A stretch of DNA of 64,000 nucleotides from positions 3,100,001 through 3,164,000 of the forward strand of contig OY820613.1 in the NCBI GenBank assembly GCA_963681975.1. Reading direction: 5' to 3'. The first letter of the stretch is position 1. The number at the start of each line of letters is the position of its first letter. The position numbers and the translations under genes were made by a program. The stretch is from JANELJ01 sp024511395 (GTDB taxonomy: Bacteria > Pseudomonadota > Gammaproteobacteria > GRL18). Under the pieces are notes generated by a model. That model was not told where the DNA came from. It was given only the letters and a program-made list of their open reading frames with translations, and searched no databases. Of the stretch, positions 18,568 through 28,516 are shown one piece after another.

Positions 18568-20067
18568 AGTTCAACCTGAATAATACCGTTTTAAGCCTGA
18601 CCTCAAGCCAGGTTTAAAGCAGCAGATTGCTCCGGTTTGATAAAACACCCCATCAAACCGGAAATAATTTTGAGCCACAAAAGCCGGAGCTTATTGAGGA
18701 TCTTTCTTAAGTTATGACCAGCGGCTACCATAACCACATTAATGGCATCACCGACTGCACCTTTGAGGTAGCAGCGGTCTAAACGGCCATCGTTTTTCAT
18801 ATGACCAATTTCAGGCTCAATCGCACTGCGCCGTTTTAATGCCTTTTTAATACTTCGGGTAACGCCTCGTTTCTGACCTGAGATAAAAACTTTCGTGTCT
18901 TTTACTTCATGTCCACGATAACCCCGGTCAACAAAGCACTGTTCCGGTTGTACTGCTGTAAACTGTTTTATCTGCTCCAGTTGTGGTAACAAGGTATGTC
19001 CATCATAAGGATTTCCTGGACAACTTTGAGCCCCAATAACAAAGCCTTCCTTGTTGGTCACAGCGATACTGGCTTTAACCCCAAATTCATAAGGCTTATG
19101 AGCTTTGCCTTTACTGACACACTCGACTTCCGGGGCGTGTAAACTGTAAAGCTTGTTCTTACTGTGCTGCTCCTGCTCTATCAGTTTCTGTGCCTGTTCC
19201 AGAACCACTTCAAACAGTGACTGAATATCAACAGAATAATTGGGCAGTTGTCGTTCAATATCCCTTTTAACGCGACCTAAACGGGATTTCAGTTTATTAT
19301 TCATTTTCTTCATGCGTTTAAACTGTTTTGCATGAGCATAACGACTGGCCATTAATACATATTGAGGTCCAATCCGATTATAATTCTGGCGCAGTTTAAT
19401 ACCGTGCTCTTTGGACAGTTTAACCAGGTTTTCTCTGGCTTTGTTCAGGAGCTTTGAATCGGTTGGAAAAGCGATGTTCTTTTCCTGTACGGTAGTATCT
19501 ACCGTGACTTTCTTTAAACTGCCGGGCTTTATGGTTTTACTCTTTAGTCCGGCCTTAATGGTTTCAATCAGTAATTTTTCACTGCCTGACTTACCCAGCC
19601 GGTTACGCCATTTGGTCATGGTCGTAGGGTGTATAGGCATCTTATGCTGAAAGTATTCTTCTCCACAAAAACATTGCCAGTACGGATTTTCTGTCCAGCT
19701 TTTTACGACCTGTTCATCCGATAAATCATGCAGATGTTTCAGGTAATGCAATCCTGCAATCAGGCGAGTGCGTATAGCAGGAGCGCCTTTAGTGGATATA
19801 AACAGGGCTCCCCATTCTTTATCAAGACTTTCCCAGTTTATGTGTTTTGATAACTTAATCAACTCATGATTTAAGTCCAGCATGTTTTCAAGACGCATCC
19901 TGAACAGGTCTTCCTGAGGTATTTTTGGCTGTTTCTTTGGCTTCATTTTGGTATGGAAATTTGCAAGGTAATAAGGCTTATTTTACCAAAAACCTGCAAA
20001 TTTAACACCCATAATCAAGCAATATTTCTTTATAAATCAATGCTATATGTTTTATTCAGGGTGGACT
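18568..20067 (-). mobile_element. IS5-family-like element, copy B
   Basis: 1500 bp, flanked by a perfect GAAT duplication (18564-18567, 20068-20071). Its end sequences match copy A's left end and the AGTCCACCCTGAATAA right-end variant. It interrupts the radical SAM gene. Confidence 0.9.
18603..19946 (-). CDS. IS5-family transposase (copy B)
   Basis: A full 447-residue transposase ending IKPEQSAALNLA, with the DDE residues in VTVDTTVQEK, FVDRGYRGHE and SAIEPEIGH. Copies B and D form one subgroup (LNHELIKLSKHINWESLDKE) and differ from A, C and E (INHELIKLSKHID). Against D it has one visible change, WQCF for WQYF near residue 90. Confidence 0.88.
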   Translation of the reverse strand: MKPKKQPKIPQEDLFRMRLENMLDLNHELIKLSKHINWESLDKEWGALFISTKGAPAIRTRLIAGLHYLKHLHDLSDEQVVKSWTENPYWQCFCGEEYFQHKMPIHPTTMTKWRNRLGKSGSEKLLIETIKAGLKSKTIKPGSLKKVTVDTTVQEKNIAFPTDSKLLNKARENLVKLSKEHGIKLRQNYNRIGPQYVLMASRYAHAKQFKRMKKMNNKLKSRLGRVKRDIERQLPNYSVDIQSLFEVVLEQAQKLIEQEQHSKNKLYSLHAPEVECVSKGKAHKPYEFGVKASIAVTNKEGFVIGAQSCPGNPYDGHTLLPQLEQIKQFTAVQPEQCFVDRGYRGHEVKDTKVFISGQKRGVTRSIKKALKRRSAIEPEIGHMKNDGRLDRCYLKGAVGDAINVVMVAAGHNLRKILNKLRLLWLKIISGLMGCFIKPEQSAALNLA

Positions 20068-20335
20068 GAATAATCTTCATGTACTAAGCACCCCCTAGCC
20101 TTACAGTACCAGATGGGGAAATTTCAGCCCATTGAACTGGATGAGTATATTCATAAAGTCAGTCTGTTCCTGAAACATCTGTCACCGGATATTGCCGTAC
20201 AGAGACTGGCTGCTATAGCCAGCCGCTGGGATGAACTAATCGCCCCTGCCTGGACAAAAGAAAAAATGCGCCCTACCCAAGCCATTGAAGATCATTTACA
20301 GGAACAGGATACATGGCAGGGGAAAGCCATTGTCC

Positions 20336-20896
20336 TTAATAGTACACTGCGTAATAAAGCCCTATAGAAATAAAAAAAGCCATATATCCAATAAGTAGAA
20401 ATTTAGTGGTAAAGGCCATGGGGTTATTCGTTGTCTTATGATCGATATACAGTTTATAAGCAATAAGATTGGCAAATGGTCCAAACAGGCTGCCGAATCC
20501 ACCTGCATTGGTACCCCATAACAAAGCTTCCCAGTTCTGGGTAAAATTGGCAAATAATAAGGTGGCCGGCACATTACTCATTAGCTGACTGCTTAAAGCA
20601 GAAAATACAAACACATATTCAAAAGCCTGTATCTGTGACTCAAACAGCAGCTTTAAATTTTCTGCCAGACCAAAAAAGAAAGTGAATAAAAGGGCATAAT
20701 CAATACGCAGTGTTTTTCGATCAAAGATTAAAGCACAAATGATCACTATCAGGGCCGAGATTATGGACAATATATGTAATACCACCAATAACACTATAAA
20801 CAACAGGAGCACATAAATATAAGCGGTTCGGTTCAGCTTAATATGGCTATGCTCTATTGCTGACTCATGGCTGGTTTTAATAAACCATGAGGCCAT
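20336..20896 (-). pseudogene. C-terminal half of an SLC13/ArsB-type permease
   Basis: A 186-residue fragment with five or six hydrophobic segments and the conserved stretch SNVPATLLFANF...WGTNAGGFGSLFGP, typical of the C-terminal half of anion permeases of the ArsB/NhaD/CitM superfamily (PF03600). The family has about 400 residues, so the N-terminal half is missing. The IS5-like copy C abuts the present ATG; on its far side comes the end of folA rather than permease sequence, so the N-terminal half was lost before or apart from the IS insertion. Its 3' end overlaps the radical SAM remnant. Confidence 0.65.
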
Positions 20897-20900
20897 AATT

Positions 20901-22400
20901 AGTTCAACCTGAATAATACCATTTTAAGCCTGACATCAAGCCAGGTTTAAAGCGGCTAATTGTTCTGGTTTGATAAAATATCCCATCAAACCGGAAATAA
21001 TTTTGAGCCACAAAAGCCGGAGCTTATTGAGGATCTTTCTTAAGTTATGTCCAGCGGCTACCATAACCACATTAATGGCATCACCGACTGCACCTTTGAG
21101 GTAGCAGCAATCTAAACGGCCATTGTTTTTCATATGACCGATTTCAGGCTCAATCGCACTGCGCCGTTTTAATGCCTTTTTAATACTTCGGGTAACGCCT
21201 CGCTTCTGACCTGAGATAAAAACTTTAGTGTCTTTTACTTCATGTCCACGATAACCCCGGTCAACAAAGCATTGTTCCGGCTGTACGGCTGTAAACTGTT
21301 TTATCTGTTCCAGTTGTGGCAGCAAGGTATGTCCATCATAAGGATTGCCCGGACAACTTTGAGCGCCAATAACAAAGCCTTCCTTGTTAGTTACCGCAAT
21401 ACTGGTTTTAACACCAAATTCATAAGGCTTATGAGCTTTGCCTTTACTGATACACTCGACTTCCGGTGCATGTAAACTGTAAAGCTTGTTCTTACTGTGC
21501 TGCTCCTGCTCAATCAGTTTCTGAGCCTGTTTTAGAGCTACTTCAAACAATGACTGAATATCAACAGAATAGTTGGGCAGTTGTCGTTCAATATCCCGTT
21601 TAACACGACCTAAACGGGATTTCAGTTTATTGTTCATTTTCTTCATGCGTTTAAACTGTTTTGCATGAGCATAACGACTGGCCATTAGTACATATTGCGG
21701 CCCAACCCGATTATAGTTCTGGCGCAGTTTAATACCGTGCTCTTTGGACAGTTTAACCAGGTTTTCTCTGGCTTTGTTCAGGAGCTTTGAATCGGTTGGA
21801 AAAGCGATGTTCTTTTCCTGTACGGTAGTATCTACCGTGACTTTCTTTAAACTGCCTGGCTTGATAGTTTTACTCTTTAGTCCGGCTTTAATGGTTTCAA
21901 TCAGTAATTTTTCACTGCCTGATTTACCCGGCCGGTTACGCCATTTGGTCATGGTCACAGGGTGTATAGGCATTTTATGCTGAAAGTATTCTTCACCACA
22001 GAAATACTGCCAGTACGGATTTTCTGTCCAGCCTTTTACTACCTGTTCATCTGATAAATCATGCAGGTGTTTCAGGTAATGCAATCCTGCAATCAATCGA
22101 GTGCGTATGGCAGGAGCACCTTTAGTGGATACAAACAGAGCACCCCATTCTTTATTAAGACTTTCCCGGTCTATGTGTTTTGATAACTTAATCAACTCAT
22201 GGTTTATGTCCAGCATATTTTCAAGGCGCATCCTGAACAGGTCTTCCTGAGGTATTTTTGGCTATTTCTCTGGCTTCATTCTGGTCTGGAAATTTGCAAG
22301 GTAATAAGGCTTATTTTACCAAAAACCTGCAAATTTAACACCCATAATAAAGAAATATTTATTTATAAATCAATGCTATATGTTTTATTCAGGGTGGACT
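20901..22400 (-). mobile_element. IS5-family-like element, copy C
   Basis: 1500 bp, with a perfect AATT duplication (20897-20900, 22401-22404). It is in direct orientation with copy B, 833 bp away, and inverted relative to copy D. Confidence 0.9.
20936..22231 (-). CDS. IS5-family transposase (copy C), early nonsense codon
   Basis: Codon 6 of the standard frame is TAG (in 22261-22268, GGCTATTTC where the other copies have GGCTGTTTC), so the normal ATG gives only five residues. A 431-residue product could start at the ATG at 22231 (MRLENMLDI). The catalytic residues are kept. Missense changes relative to copy A include HIDRESLNKE and GRLDCCYLKG. Confidence 0.75.
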   Translation of the reverse strand: MRLENMLDINHELIKLSKHIDRESLNKEWGALFVSTKGAPAIRTRLIAGLHYLKHLHDLSDEQVVKGWTENPYWQYFCGEEYFQHKMPIHPVTMTKWRNRPGKSGSEKLLIETIKAGLKSKTIKPGSLKKVTVDTTVQEKNIAFPTDSKLLNKARENLVKLSKEHGIKLRQNYNRVGPQYVLMASRYAHAKQFKRMKKMNNKLKSRLGRVKRDIERQLPNYSVDIQSLFEVALKQAQKLIEQEQHSKNKLYSLHAPEVECISKGKAHKPYEFGVKTSIAVTNKEGFVIGAQSCPGNPYDGHTLLPQLEQIKQFTAVQPEQCFVDRGYRGHEVKDTKVFISGQKRGVTRSIKKALKRRSAIEPEIGHMKNNGRLDCCYLKGAVGDAINVVMVAAGHNLRKILNKLRLLWLKIISGLMGYFIKPEQLAALNLA

Positions 22401-22416
22401 AATTATTTTCAGTATT

Positions 22417-22944
22417 TTATCCAGAAGAACGGCAATAAATATGAAAAGAAAATTGATGAGGGTTATTCTTATCCGCCCCATGTAACTCACAAAAGATCTC
22501 CTGCCAGGACTGTAAATCCAGCTCCGGAAACCAGGCATCACCCTGAATCTGTTCATGCACCAGAGTCAGGTAGATACAATCCACTTTATCCAGTACCTGA
22601 GCATACAGGCTGGCACCGCCGATAAACATTAATTCTTCATAATGCCTGGATTCTGCCAGCGCTATTGCCTGTTCCGGGGAGTCAGTTAGACTAACATTAT
22701 CCTTTACTTCCTCACCGCGGGTATTTCGCAGTCGATAGTTTTTATCCCCGGTAATGACAATATTCAGACGTCCTGGCAGGGGACGAAACGGCAGAGATTC
22801 CCAGGTTCTGCGTCCCATCACTACGGGTTTATTCAGGGTGTGTTTTTTAAACCAAGCCAGATCCGCCGGTAATTTCCAGGGCAGTTTATTATCAATACCA
22901 ATCACCCGGTTTTCGGTCATGGCGGCTATCAGTGAAACCTTCAT
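22417..22944 (-). CDS. folA: Dihydrofolate reductase
   Basis: A 175-residue enzyme that reduces dihydrofolate with NADPH, needed for thymidylate and one-carbon metabolism. The N-terminal SLIAAMTENRVIGIDNKLPW carries the substrate and loop residues; the NADPH sites VVMGRRTWESL and FIGGASLYAQ follow. Length and motifs are normal. Its stop lies 13 bp from the target duplication of IS5-like copy C, so it escaped damage, but any downstream partner was cut off. Confidence 0.95.
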   Translation of the reverse strand: MKVSLIAAMTENRVIGIDNKLPWKLPADLAWFKKHTLNKPVVMGRRTWESLPFRPLPGRLNIVITGDKNYRLRNTRGEEVKDNVSLTDSPEQAIALAESRHYEELMFIGGASLYAQVLDKVDCIYLTLVHEQIQGDAWFPELDLQSWQEIFCELHGADKNNPHQFSFHIYCRSSG

Positions 22945-24103
22945 TTGTGATCCTCTTTACTGGGAAAATTTTATGTTTCTGCTATATTCTATATCTATAT
23001 CTATATATACGATTACAGAGAAAATTGTGCGCTTTTTTATTATTTTTGTTATTTTGCTGTTCAACTATGCCCACTGTAGCAATGCTTGGGCCGATGCTGA
23101 AATTCAGCCCGATAATACCACAATTGACTCATTTACACTGAGTTATCTGTACGACGAAACCGGACAAGACACCATTAATGAAATCAGCCGGAAGGATTTT
23201 CCCTTACAGATTAACAATCGCTTTACTCAGGGATATCTGGAGGGTAACAGCTAGTTTAAACTGACAGTCCATAATAATAGCCAGAATCAGCACTTTGTAC
23301 TATATCTCAGCGAACCGTTCTGGGATCAGTTTGATCTGTATTATAAAAAAGAACAGCAGTGGATCAGCCATAAAAACAGCCTGTCGGTTCCTCTAAATCA
23401 GCGTGATTATAACGATACCCATCCGGCTTTTGCACTGACAATTGCCCCCGGAGACTCTCAAACTTATTACCTTATGGGCTCCAGTGTTTCTACACATATC
23501 GGTAAACTGCTTCTGTACACTGAAAAAGAAGACCTTCGTCCTACCCGAATTACACTCAATGATATTTACCTGTTTTACCAGGGTATTCTGCTCATTATTA
23601 TTATTCTGAACAGTTTCCTTTTTATTACGGTCAGAGAACGTATATACACCTGGTATATTGCCTATGTTCTTGCTTTTTCGGCTTTTATTTCAGTACTCAG
23701 CGGCAGCTATCTGATCCTGGGCGTGCCAGCCTGGAGTGATGCGCTGCATACAGTTGGTACCATTGTGGTCATGTTTATGGTTCTTTTTTCCGGCGCCTTT
23801 CTGGAACTGAAAAAACGGCTGCCAAAAATGCAGCAGATTTTTAATGCCTTTGCCTTGGTATTTGCTCTGTTTGCAGTACTGATTGCTTTAAAAGTACCTT
23901 ACGCCAGTCTGGTATTTAAAATTCAGGCACAGCTTATTGATGAACAGGAAAAAACAGAGCACTATCTTAAACAGGAAATTCAAAAACGCACCAGAGAATT
24001 AATAAAAACCAATTAACGCCTGTCAATACAGACCCGCGAACTGGAAAAAGCCAAAAAAGAACTCACACTGCAGGCTATTACCGATCCTCTGACACAGTTA
24101 TAT

Positions 24104-25603
24104 AGTCCACCCTGAATAAAACATATAGCATTGATTTATAAAGAAATATTGCTTGATTATGGGTGTTAAATTTGCAGGTTTTTGGTAAAATAAGCCTTAT
24201 TACCTTGCAAATTTCCATACCAAAATGAAGCCAAAGAAACAGCCAAAAATACCTCAGGAAGACCTGTTCAGGATGCGTCTTGAAAACATGCTGGACTTAA
24301 ATCATGAGTTGATTAAGTTATCAAAACACATAAACTGGGAAAGTCTTGATAAAGAATGGGGAGCCCTGTTTATATCCACTAAAGGCGCTCCTGCTATACG
24401 CACTCGCCTGATTGCAGGATTGCATTACCTGAAACATCTGCATGATTTATCGGATGAACAGGTCGTAAAAAGCTGGACAGAAAATCCGTACTGGCAATAT
24501 TTTTGTGGAGAAGAATACTTTCAGCATAAGATGCCTATACACCCTACGACCATGACCAAATGGCGTAACCGGCTGGGTAAGTCAGGCAGTGAAAAATTAC
24601 TGATTGAAACCATTAAGGCCGGACTAAAGAGTAAAACCATAAAGCCCGGCAGTTTAAAGAAAGTCACGGTAGATACTACCGTACAGGAAAAGAACATCGC
24701 TTTTCCAACCGATTCAAAGCTCCTGAACAAAGCCAGAGAAAACCTGGTTAAACTGTCCAAAGAGCACGGTATTAAACTGCGCCAGAATTATAATCGGATT
24801 GGACCTCAATATGTATTAATGGCCAGTCGTTATGCTCATGCAAAACAGTTTAAACGCATGAAGAAAATGAATAATAAACTGAAATCCCGTTTAGGTCGCG
24901 TTAAAAGGGATATTGAACGACAACTGCCCAATTATTCTGTTGATATTCAGTCACTGTTTGAAGTGGTTCTGGAACAGGCACAGAAACTGATAGAGCAGGA
25001 GCAGCACAGTAAGAACAAGCTTTACAGTTTACACGCCCCGGAAGTCGAGTGTGTCAGTAAAGGCAAAGCTCATAAGCCTTATGAATTTGGGGTTAAAGCC
25101 AGTATCGCTGTGACCAACAAGGAAGGCTTTGTTATTGGGGCTCAAAGTTGTCCAGGAAATCCTTATGATGGACATACCTTGTTACCACAACTGGAGCAGA
25201 TAAAACAGTTTACAGCAGTACAACCGGAACAGTGCTTTGTTGACCGGGGTTATCGTGGACATGAAGTAAAAGACACGAAAGTTTTTATCTCAGGTCAGAA
25301 ACGAGGCGTTACCCGAAGTATTAAAAAGGCATTAAAACGGCGCAGTGCGATTGAGCCTGAAATTGGTCATATGAAAAACGATGGCCGTTTAGACCGCTGC
25401 TATCTGAAAGGTGCAGTCGGTGATGCCATTAATGTGGTTATGGTAGCCGCTGGTCATAACTTAAGAAAGATCCTCAATAAGCTCCGGCTTTTGTGGCTCA
25501 AAATTATTTCCGGTTTGATGGGGTGTTTTATCAAACCGGAGCAATCTGCTGCTTTAAACCTGGCTTGAGGTCAGGCTTAAAACGGTATTATTCAGGTTGA
25601 ACT
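24104..25603 (+). mobile_element. IS5-family-like element, copy D
   Basis: 1500 bp in the opposite orientation to the other four copies, with a perfect ATAT duplication (24100-24103, 25604-25607). It is inserted at the very start of the GGDEF domain of the cyclase remnant. Confidence 0.9.
24225..25568 (+). CDS. IS5-family transposase (copy D)
   Basis: A full 447-residue transposase, nearly identical to copy B, with Tyr at the WQYF position shared by A and C. All DDE residues are present and no stop or shift is visible, making D the best candidate for an active source copy. Confidence 0.9.
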   Translation: MKPKKQPKIPQEDLFRMRLENMLDLNHELIKLSKHINWESLDKEWGALFISTKGAPAIRTRLIAGLHYLKHLHDLSDEQVVKSWTENPYWQYFCGEEYFQHKMPIHPTTMTKWRNRLGKSGSEKLLIETIKAGLKSKTIKPGSLKKVTVDTTVQEKNIAFPTDSKLLNKARENLVKLSKEHGIKLRQNYNRIGPQYVLMASRYAHAKQFKRMKKMNNKLKSRLGRVKRDIERQLPNYSVDIQSLFEVVLEQAQKLIEQEQHSKNKLYSLHAPEVECVSKGKAHKPYEFGVKASIAVTNKEGFVIGAQSCPGNPYDGHTLLPQLEQIKQFTAVQPEQCFVDRGYRGHEVKDTKVFISGQKRGVTRSIKKALKRRSAIEPEIGHMKNDGRLDRCYLKGAVGDAINVVMVAAGHNLRKILNKLRLLWLKIISGLMGCFIKPEQSAALNLA

Positions 25604-26117
25604 ATATAACCGCCGTTATTTTGCTGATATCGCCAGCAAGGCATTCTTTAATGCTGTGCACTATAAGCAGGCATTAGCCATTATTATGCTGGATATAGAT
25701 GAGTTTAAAAAAATAAATGATGTTTATGGACACCAGGCGGGGGATCAGGTCATTGCCCGTTGTGCCCGTTTATTAACTGAATTTTCCAGAAAAAGTGATA
25801 CTGTAGCCCATTACGGCGGTGAAGAATTTATTATCCTGGTACCCCGGACCAGTCTTAGTGAAGTACAATCCCTAGCACAACGGATAAAACAGGAAGTGAG
25901 CAATACCAGCATTGTTCTAAAAGACGACTCTGTTGTGACTTTCAGTATCAGTATTGGTATTGGTATTGCTCAAATTGAAAAAACACAGGATCATAATATT
26001 CAGGATATTATTCAACGTACGGATCAGGCGCTTTATAAAGCAAAACAACAGGGACGGGATCAAATAATCACCCATGCATAAGCCACTACAACAGATAAAC
26101 AAAGTATTCCTGTTTCC

Positions 26118-27503
26118 CTACAACACCCCGCTGCTCTTAATATCCAGATAACGGTTAACCAGGTGGATAGCCAGTTTATCCGGGGTCACGTCCAGGCTGT
26201 TAATGCCGTGCACGGTCAGCCGTTCAAACATCTTTTTTCGCTGCAGCTGATAATCACAGGTGGCTGAATACAGCAGTGCAGCGGGCAGATCATCAACAGT
26301 CTGCTCCATTATGTTATCAAGCACCTGTTCTTTTAAACTGGCCAGTATCACCAGGTGTTTAGTTTTAAGCAATTGCAGAGCATTGAGCAGGTCATCACTG
26401 TCTTCATCACGCAGATTGGTCAGTACGACCAACAGAGCCCGTTTTTTCTGTTTTAATAATAATTGTGAGGAGGCCCGGGTATAATCGGGACTGGCGGTTC
26501 CGGCCTGTAAATCATAGAGACGGTTTAATAATAACGGCAGAGTTGCCATACCCTTTCTGGCGGCAAACCAGCGTTCTGTCTGCAGCTCATCTTCCTCCTG
26601 CTGATAACCGAAGGTACTGAAGCCAACAGCATCGCCCTGGTGCAGGGCAACCCAGGATAACACCAGCATGGCATTCAGGCTGTGATCAAAATGCGACAGT
26701 TCATCATCCTGAGAACGCATTCTGCGCCCGCAATCGAGCAGAAAAATCACCTCCTGATCCTTTTCATCCTGATATTCTCTGGAAATCAGCTTGCGTAAAC
26801 GGGCAGTCGCTTTCCAGTCTATCTGTTTAAGTGCATCCCCCTCTCGATATTCACGCAACTGGTTAAAATCCATACCTTCCCCGCGCCGGCGTACTTTCTT
26901 AATCCCCAACAGGCTGAGACGGTTTTCAGTAGCCAGCAGAGCATACTGACTGACGGCTGCAAAGTTAGGATAAACCATGGTGGAAAATGACGCACCGACA
27001 GCGGTGTTTCTAAACCATAAGCGCCAGGGTGAATGGACTAAACACTGCACTGATCTGAATACTTCATTGCCGCGCTGCAGCGGTTTGATCTGATAGTCAA
27101 TTTTTGCCCATTGGCCTGATACTATCCTCAGCTTTACAGGTAAATGCCTTAGTTCACAATGTACCGGGTAGTGGTCAAATACTTCGATAACCAGTTGCTG
27201 ACTACCCATACGTCCGGCTCTGTAATGTATAGTTAACTGTACATCATGCCACAGGCCAAGGGACATTTTTCCAGGCGCATCACGTTCAATTTCAAGCTGA
27301 TTAACGGTATATAAGCTCGAAGCATCCCATAACACCACAACCAGCAGTATCGCTGACAGAGCAGGCCATACTGTCTCCAGCTCCGGATAGAACGCCGTTA
27401 GCACACCCAGCAAAGCCAGACATATCATCAGCATAAAAAGGCTGCGGCCGGGCTTCAGATAAATAAAAGCAGCCGTAAAAATCTGCCGGATTAATTTAAA
27501 CAT
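26118..27503 (-). CDS. DUF58-domain membrane protein
   Basis: A 461-residue protein with two N-terminal hydrophobic segments (about 18-36 and 44-61) and a C-terminal DUF58 region, recognised by REYREGDALKQIDWKATA (about 235-252) followed by a von Willebrand-like core (EVIFLLDCGRRM). DUF58 proteins are regularly encoded after a MoxR ATPase, as here (11 bp gap). The pair is thought to work as a chaperone-like module on a membrane or metal-dependent client; the client is unknown. Last gene of a six-gene minus-strand operon. Confidence 0.88.
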   Translation of the reverse strand: MFKLIRQIFTAAFIYLKPGRSLFMLMICLALLGVLTAFYPELETVWPALSAILLVVVLWDASSLYTVNQLEIERDAPGKMSLGLWHDVQLTIHYRAGRMGSQQLVIEVFDHYPVHCELRHLPVKLRIVSGQWAKIDYQIKPLQRGNEVFRSVQCLVHSPWRLWFRNTAVGASFSTMVYPNFAAVSQYALLATENRLSLLGIKKVRRRGEGMDFNQLREYREGDALKQIDWKATARLRKLISREYQDEKDQEVIFLLDCGRRMRSQDDELSHFDHSLNAMLVLSWVALHQGDAVGFSTFGYQQEEDELQTERWFAARKGMATLPLLLNRLYDLQAGTASPDYTRASSQLLLKQKKRALLVVLTNLRDEDSDDLLNALQLLKTKHLVILASLKEQVLDNIMEQTVDDLPAALLYSATCDYQLQRKKMFERLTVHGINSLDVTPDKLAIHLVNRYLDIKSSGVL

Positions 27504-27514
27504 AATAAAGCTGA

Positions 27515-28471
27515 CTAATTTCTCGGTGCCGGAACTTTGTCCAGAATATTCTGCAGAATTGTATCGCTGTGCATCCCTTCCAGCTCCATTTCCGGTGACA
27601 GGGCAATACGATGGCGCATAACCGGCAGGGTAACGGCTTTAATATCATCCGGGGTGATATAGTCACGGTCATACATAACCGCACGGGCACGGGCGGCCCG
27701 AATCAGACCAATCCCGCCCCGCGGGCCGGAACCGATGGCAATGCCCGGCCATTTGCGGGTACTGCGGACAATATTAACTGCATACTGCATCACCTTTTCA
27801 TCCACCTGAATAGCTGCAGCCTGCTGCTGTAATGCTAAAATACTGTCCTGCCGGGCACAGGCCGAAACATTCGATACATCCAGCCTGTCCCCGGCTTTAT
27901 GATCAGTCGTATGCTGTACCAGTGCCAGTTCATCCCCATCCTGAGGATAGTCAATCAGGATTTTAAACAGGAAACGATCCAGCTGAGCCTCCGGCAACGG
28001 ATAAGTCCCTTCCTGCTCAATAGGATTCCGGGTTGCCAGAACCATAAAGGGATTGCCCACCGGCATGGACCGTCCTTCCAAAGTCACCTGTTGCTCCTGC
28101 ATGACTTCCAGCAGAGCCGCCTGGGTTTTAGCCGGGGCGCGGTTAATTTCATCAGCCAGTAACAGGTTGGTAAAAACCGGGCCTTTTCTGATTTTAAAAC
28201 TTTCTGATTTCATATCATATAAAATATGCCCTGTAACATCACTGGGCATTAAGTCCGGGGTAAACTGGATACGGGAGAAATCACCGGCAAAGGTTTTTGC
28301 CAGAGCCTGTACCATCAGGGTTTTACCCAGACCGGGTACCCCTTCAAGCAAAACATGGCCACGGGCAATCAGGGCAATAATGATCTGTTCAATAATATCT
28401 GTCTGACCAATAACGGCTTTGGCAATTTCAGACTGCATGGTCTGACTGATTGGGGGGGTTTCCTGTGTCAT
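27515..28471 (-). CDS. MoxR-family AAA+ ATPase
   Basis: A 318-residue AAA+ protein with Walker A EGVPGLGKT (about 43-51), Walker B LLADEINRAP, sensor ATRNPIEQEGTYPLPEAQLD and a C-terminal lid domain (ITPDDIKAVTLPVMRHRI). MoxR ATPases act with von Willebrand or DUF58 partners to mature or remodel other proteins. Full length, with all ATPase motifs kept. Confidence 0.93.
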   Translation of the reverse strand: MTQETPPISQTMQSEIAKAVIGQTDIIEQIIIALIARGHVLLEGVPGLGKTLMVQALAKTFAGDFSRIQFTPDLMPSDVTGHILYDMKSESFKIRKGPVFTNLLLADEINRAPAKTQAALLEVMQEQQVTLEGRSMPVGNPFMVLATRNPIEQEGTYPLPEAQLDRFLFKILIDYPQDGDELALVQHTTDHKAGDRLDVSNVSACARQDSILALQQQAAAIQVDEKVMQYAVNIVRSTRKWPGIAIGSGPRGGIGLIRAARARAVMYDRDYITPDDIKAVTLPVMRHRIALSPEMELEGMHSDTILQNILDKVPAPRN

Positions 28472-28484
28472 GTTTTTGTTCTGG

Positions 28485-28512
28485 GTGTTAAGTGTTAAGT
28501 GTTAAGTGTTAA
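28485..28512. repeat. 7-bp tandem repeat (GTGTTAA x4)
   Basis: Four adjacent GTGTTAA units and a diverged fifth (GTGATTA) fill most of the 45-bp gap between the DUF4350 gene and the MoxR gene. Confidence 0.9.
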
Positions 28513-28516
28513 GTGA

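Larger units (their letters stand above)
17929..20367 (+). pseudogene. Radical SAM protein (YhcC / TIGR01212-like), split by IS5-like copy B
   Basis: The 5' part (17929-18567) and 3' part (20072-20367) belong to one gene of about 300 codons interrupted at NNVKLN/NLHVL. The family holds its FeS cluster with Cys-x11-Cys-x2-Cys. Here the first and third are present (ETCPNR and IFCDEWG) but the middle one reads Tyr (TAT at the place of a Cys codon). A further one-base loss in a C-run near 20091-20095 shifts the frame (LHVLSTP / PLALQYQ). So besides the insertion the gene carries a cluster-site change and a frameshift. It was translationally coupled to the TetR gene. Confidence 0.8.
22973..26081 (+). 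pseudogene. Diguanylate cyclase with 7TMR-DISM sensor, multiply broken
   Basis: A c-di-GMP synthase remnant. Order: signal peptide near 23030-23090, a periplasmic 7TMR-DISM extracellular domain, about four membrane helices (the family has seven), a coiled coil, then a GGDEF domain with the active site GGEEF (near 25818). Lesions: an in-frame TAG at 23252-23254, an in-frame TAA at 24014-24016, an apparent in-frame loss of the last helices near 23915 (KVPYASL/VFKIQAQ), and IS5-like copy D. Joining the flanks with one ATAT restores DPLTQLYNRRYF, so the insertion is the simplest of the breaks. The start is uncertain: ATG 22973 or GTG about 23027. Confidence 0.85.
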
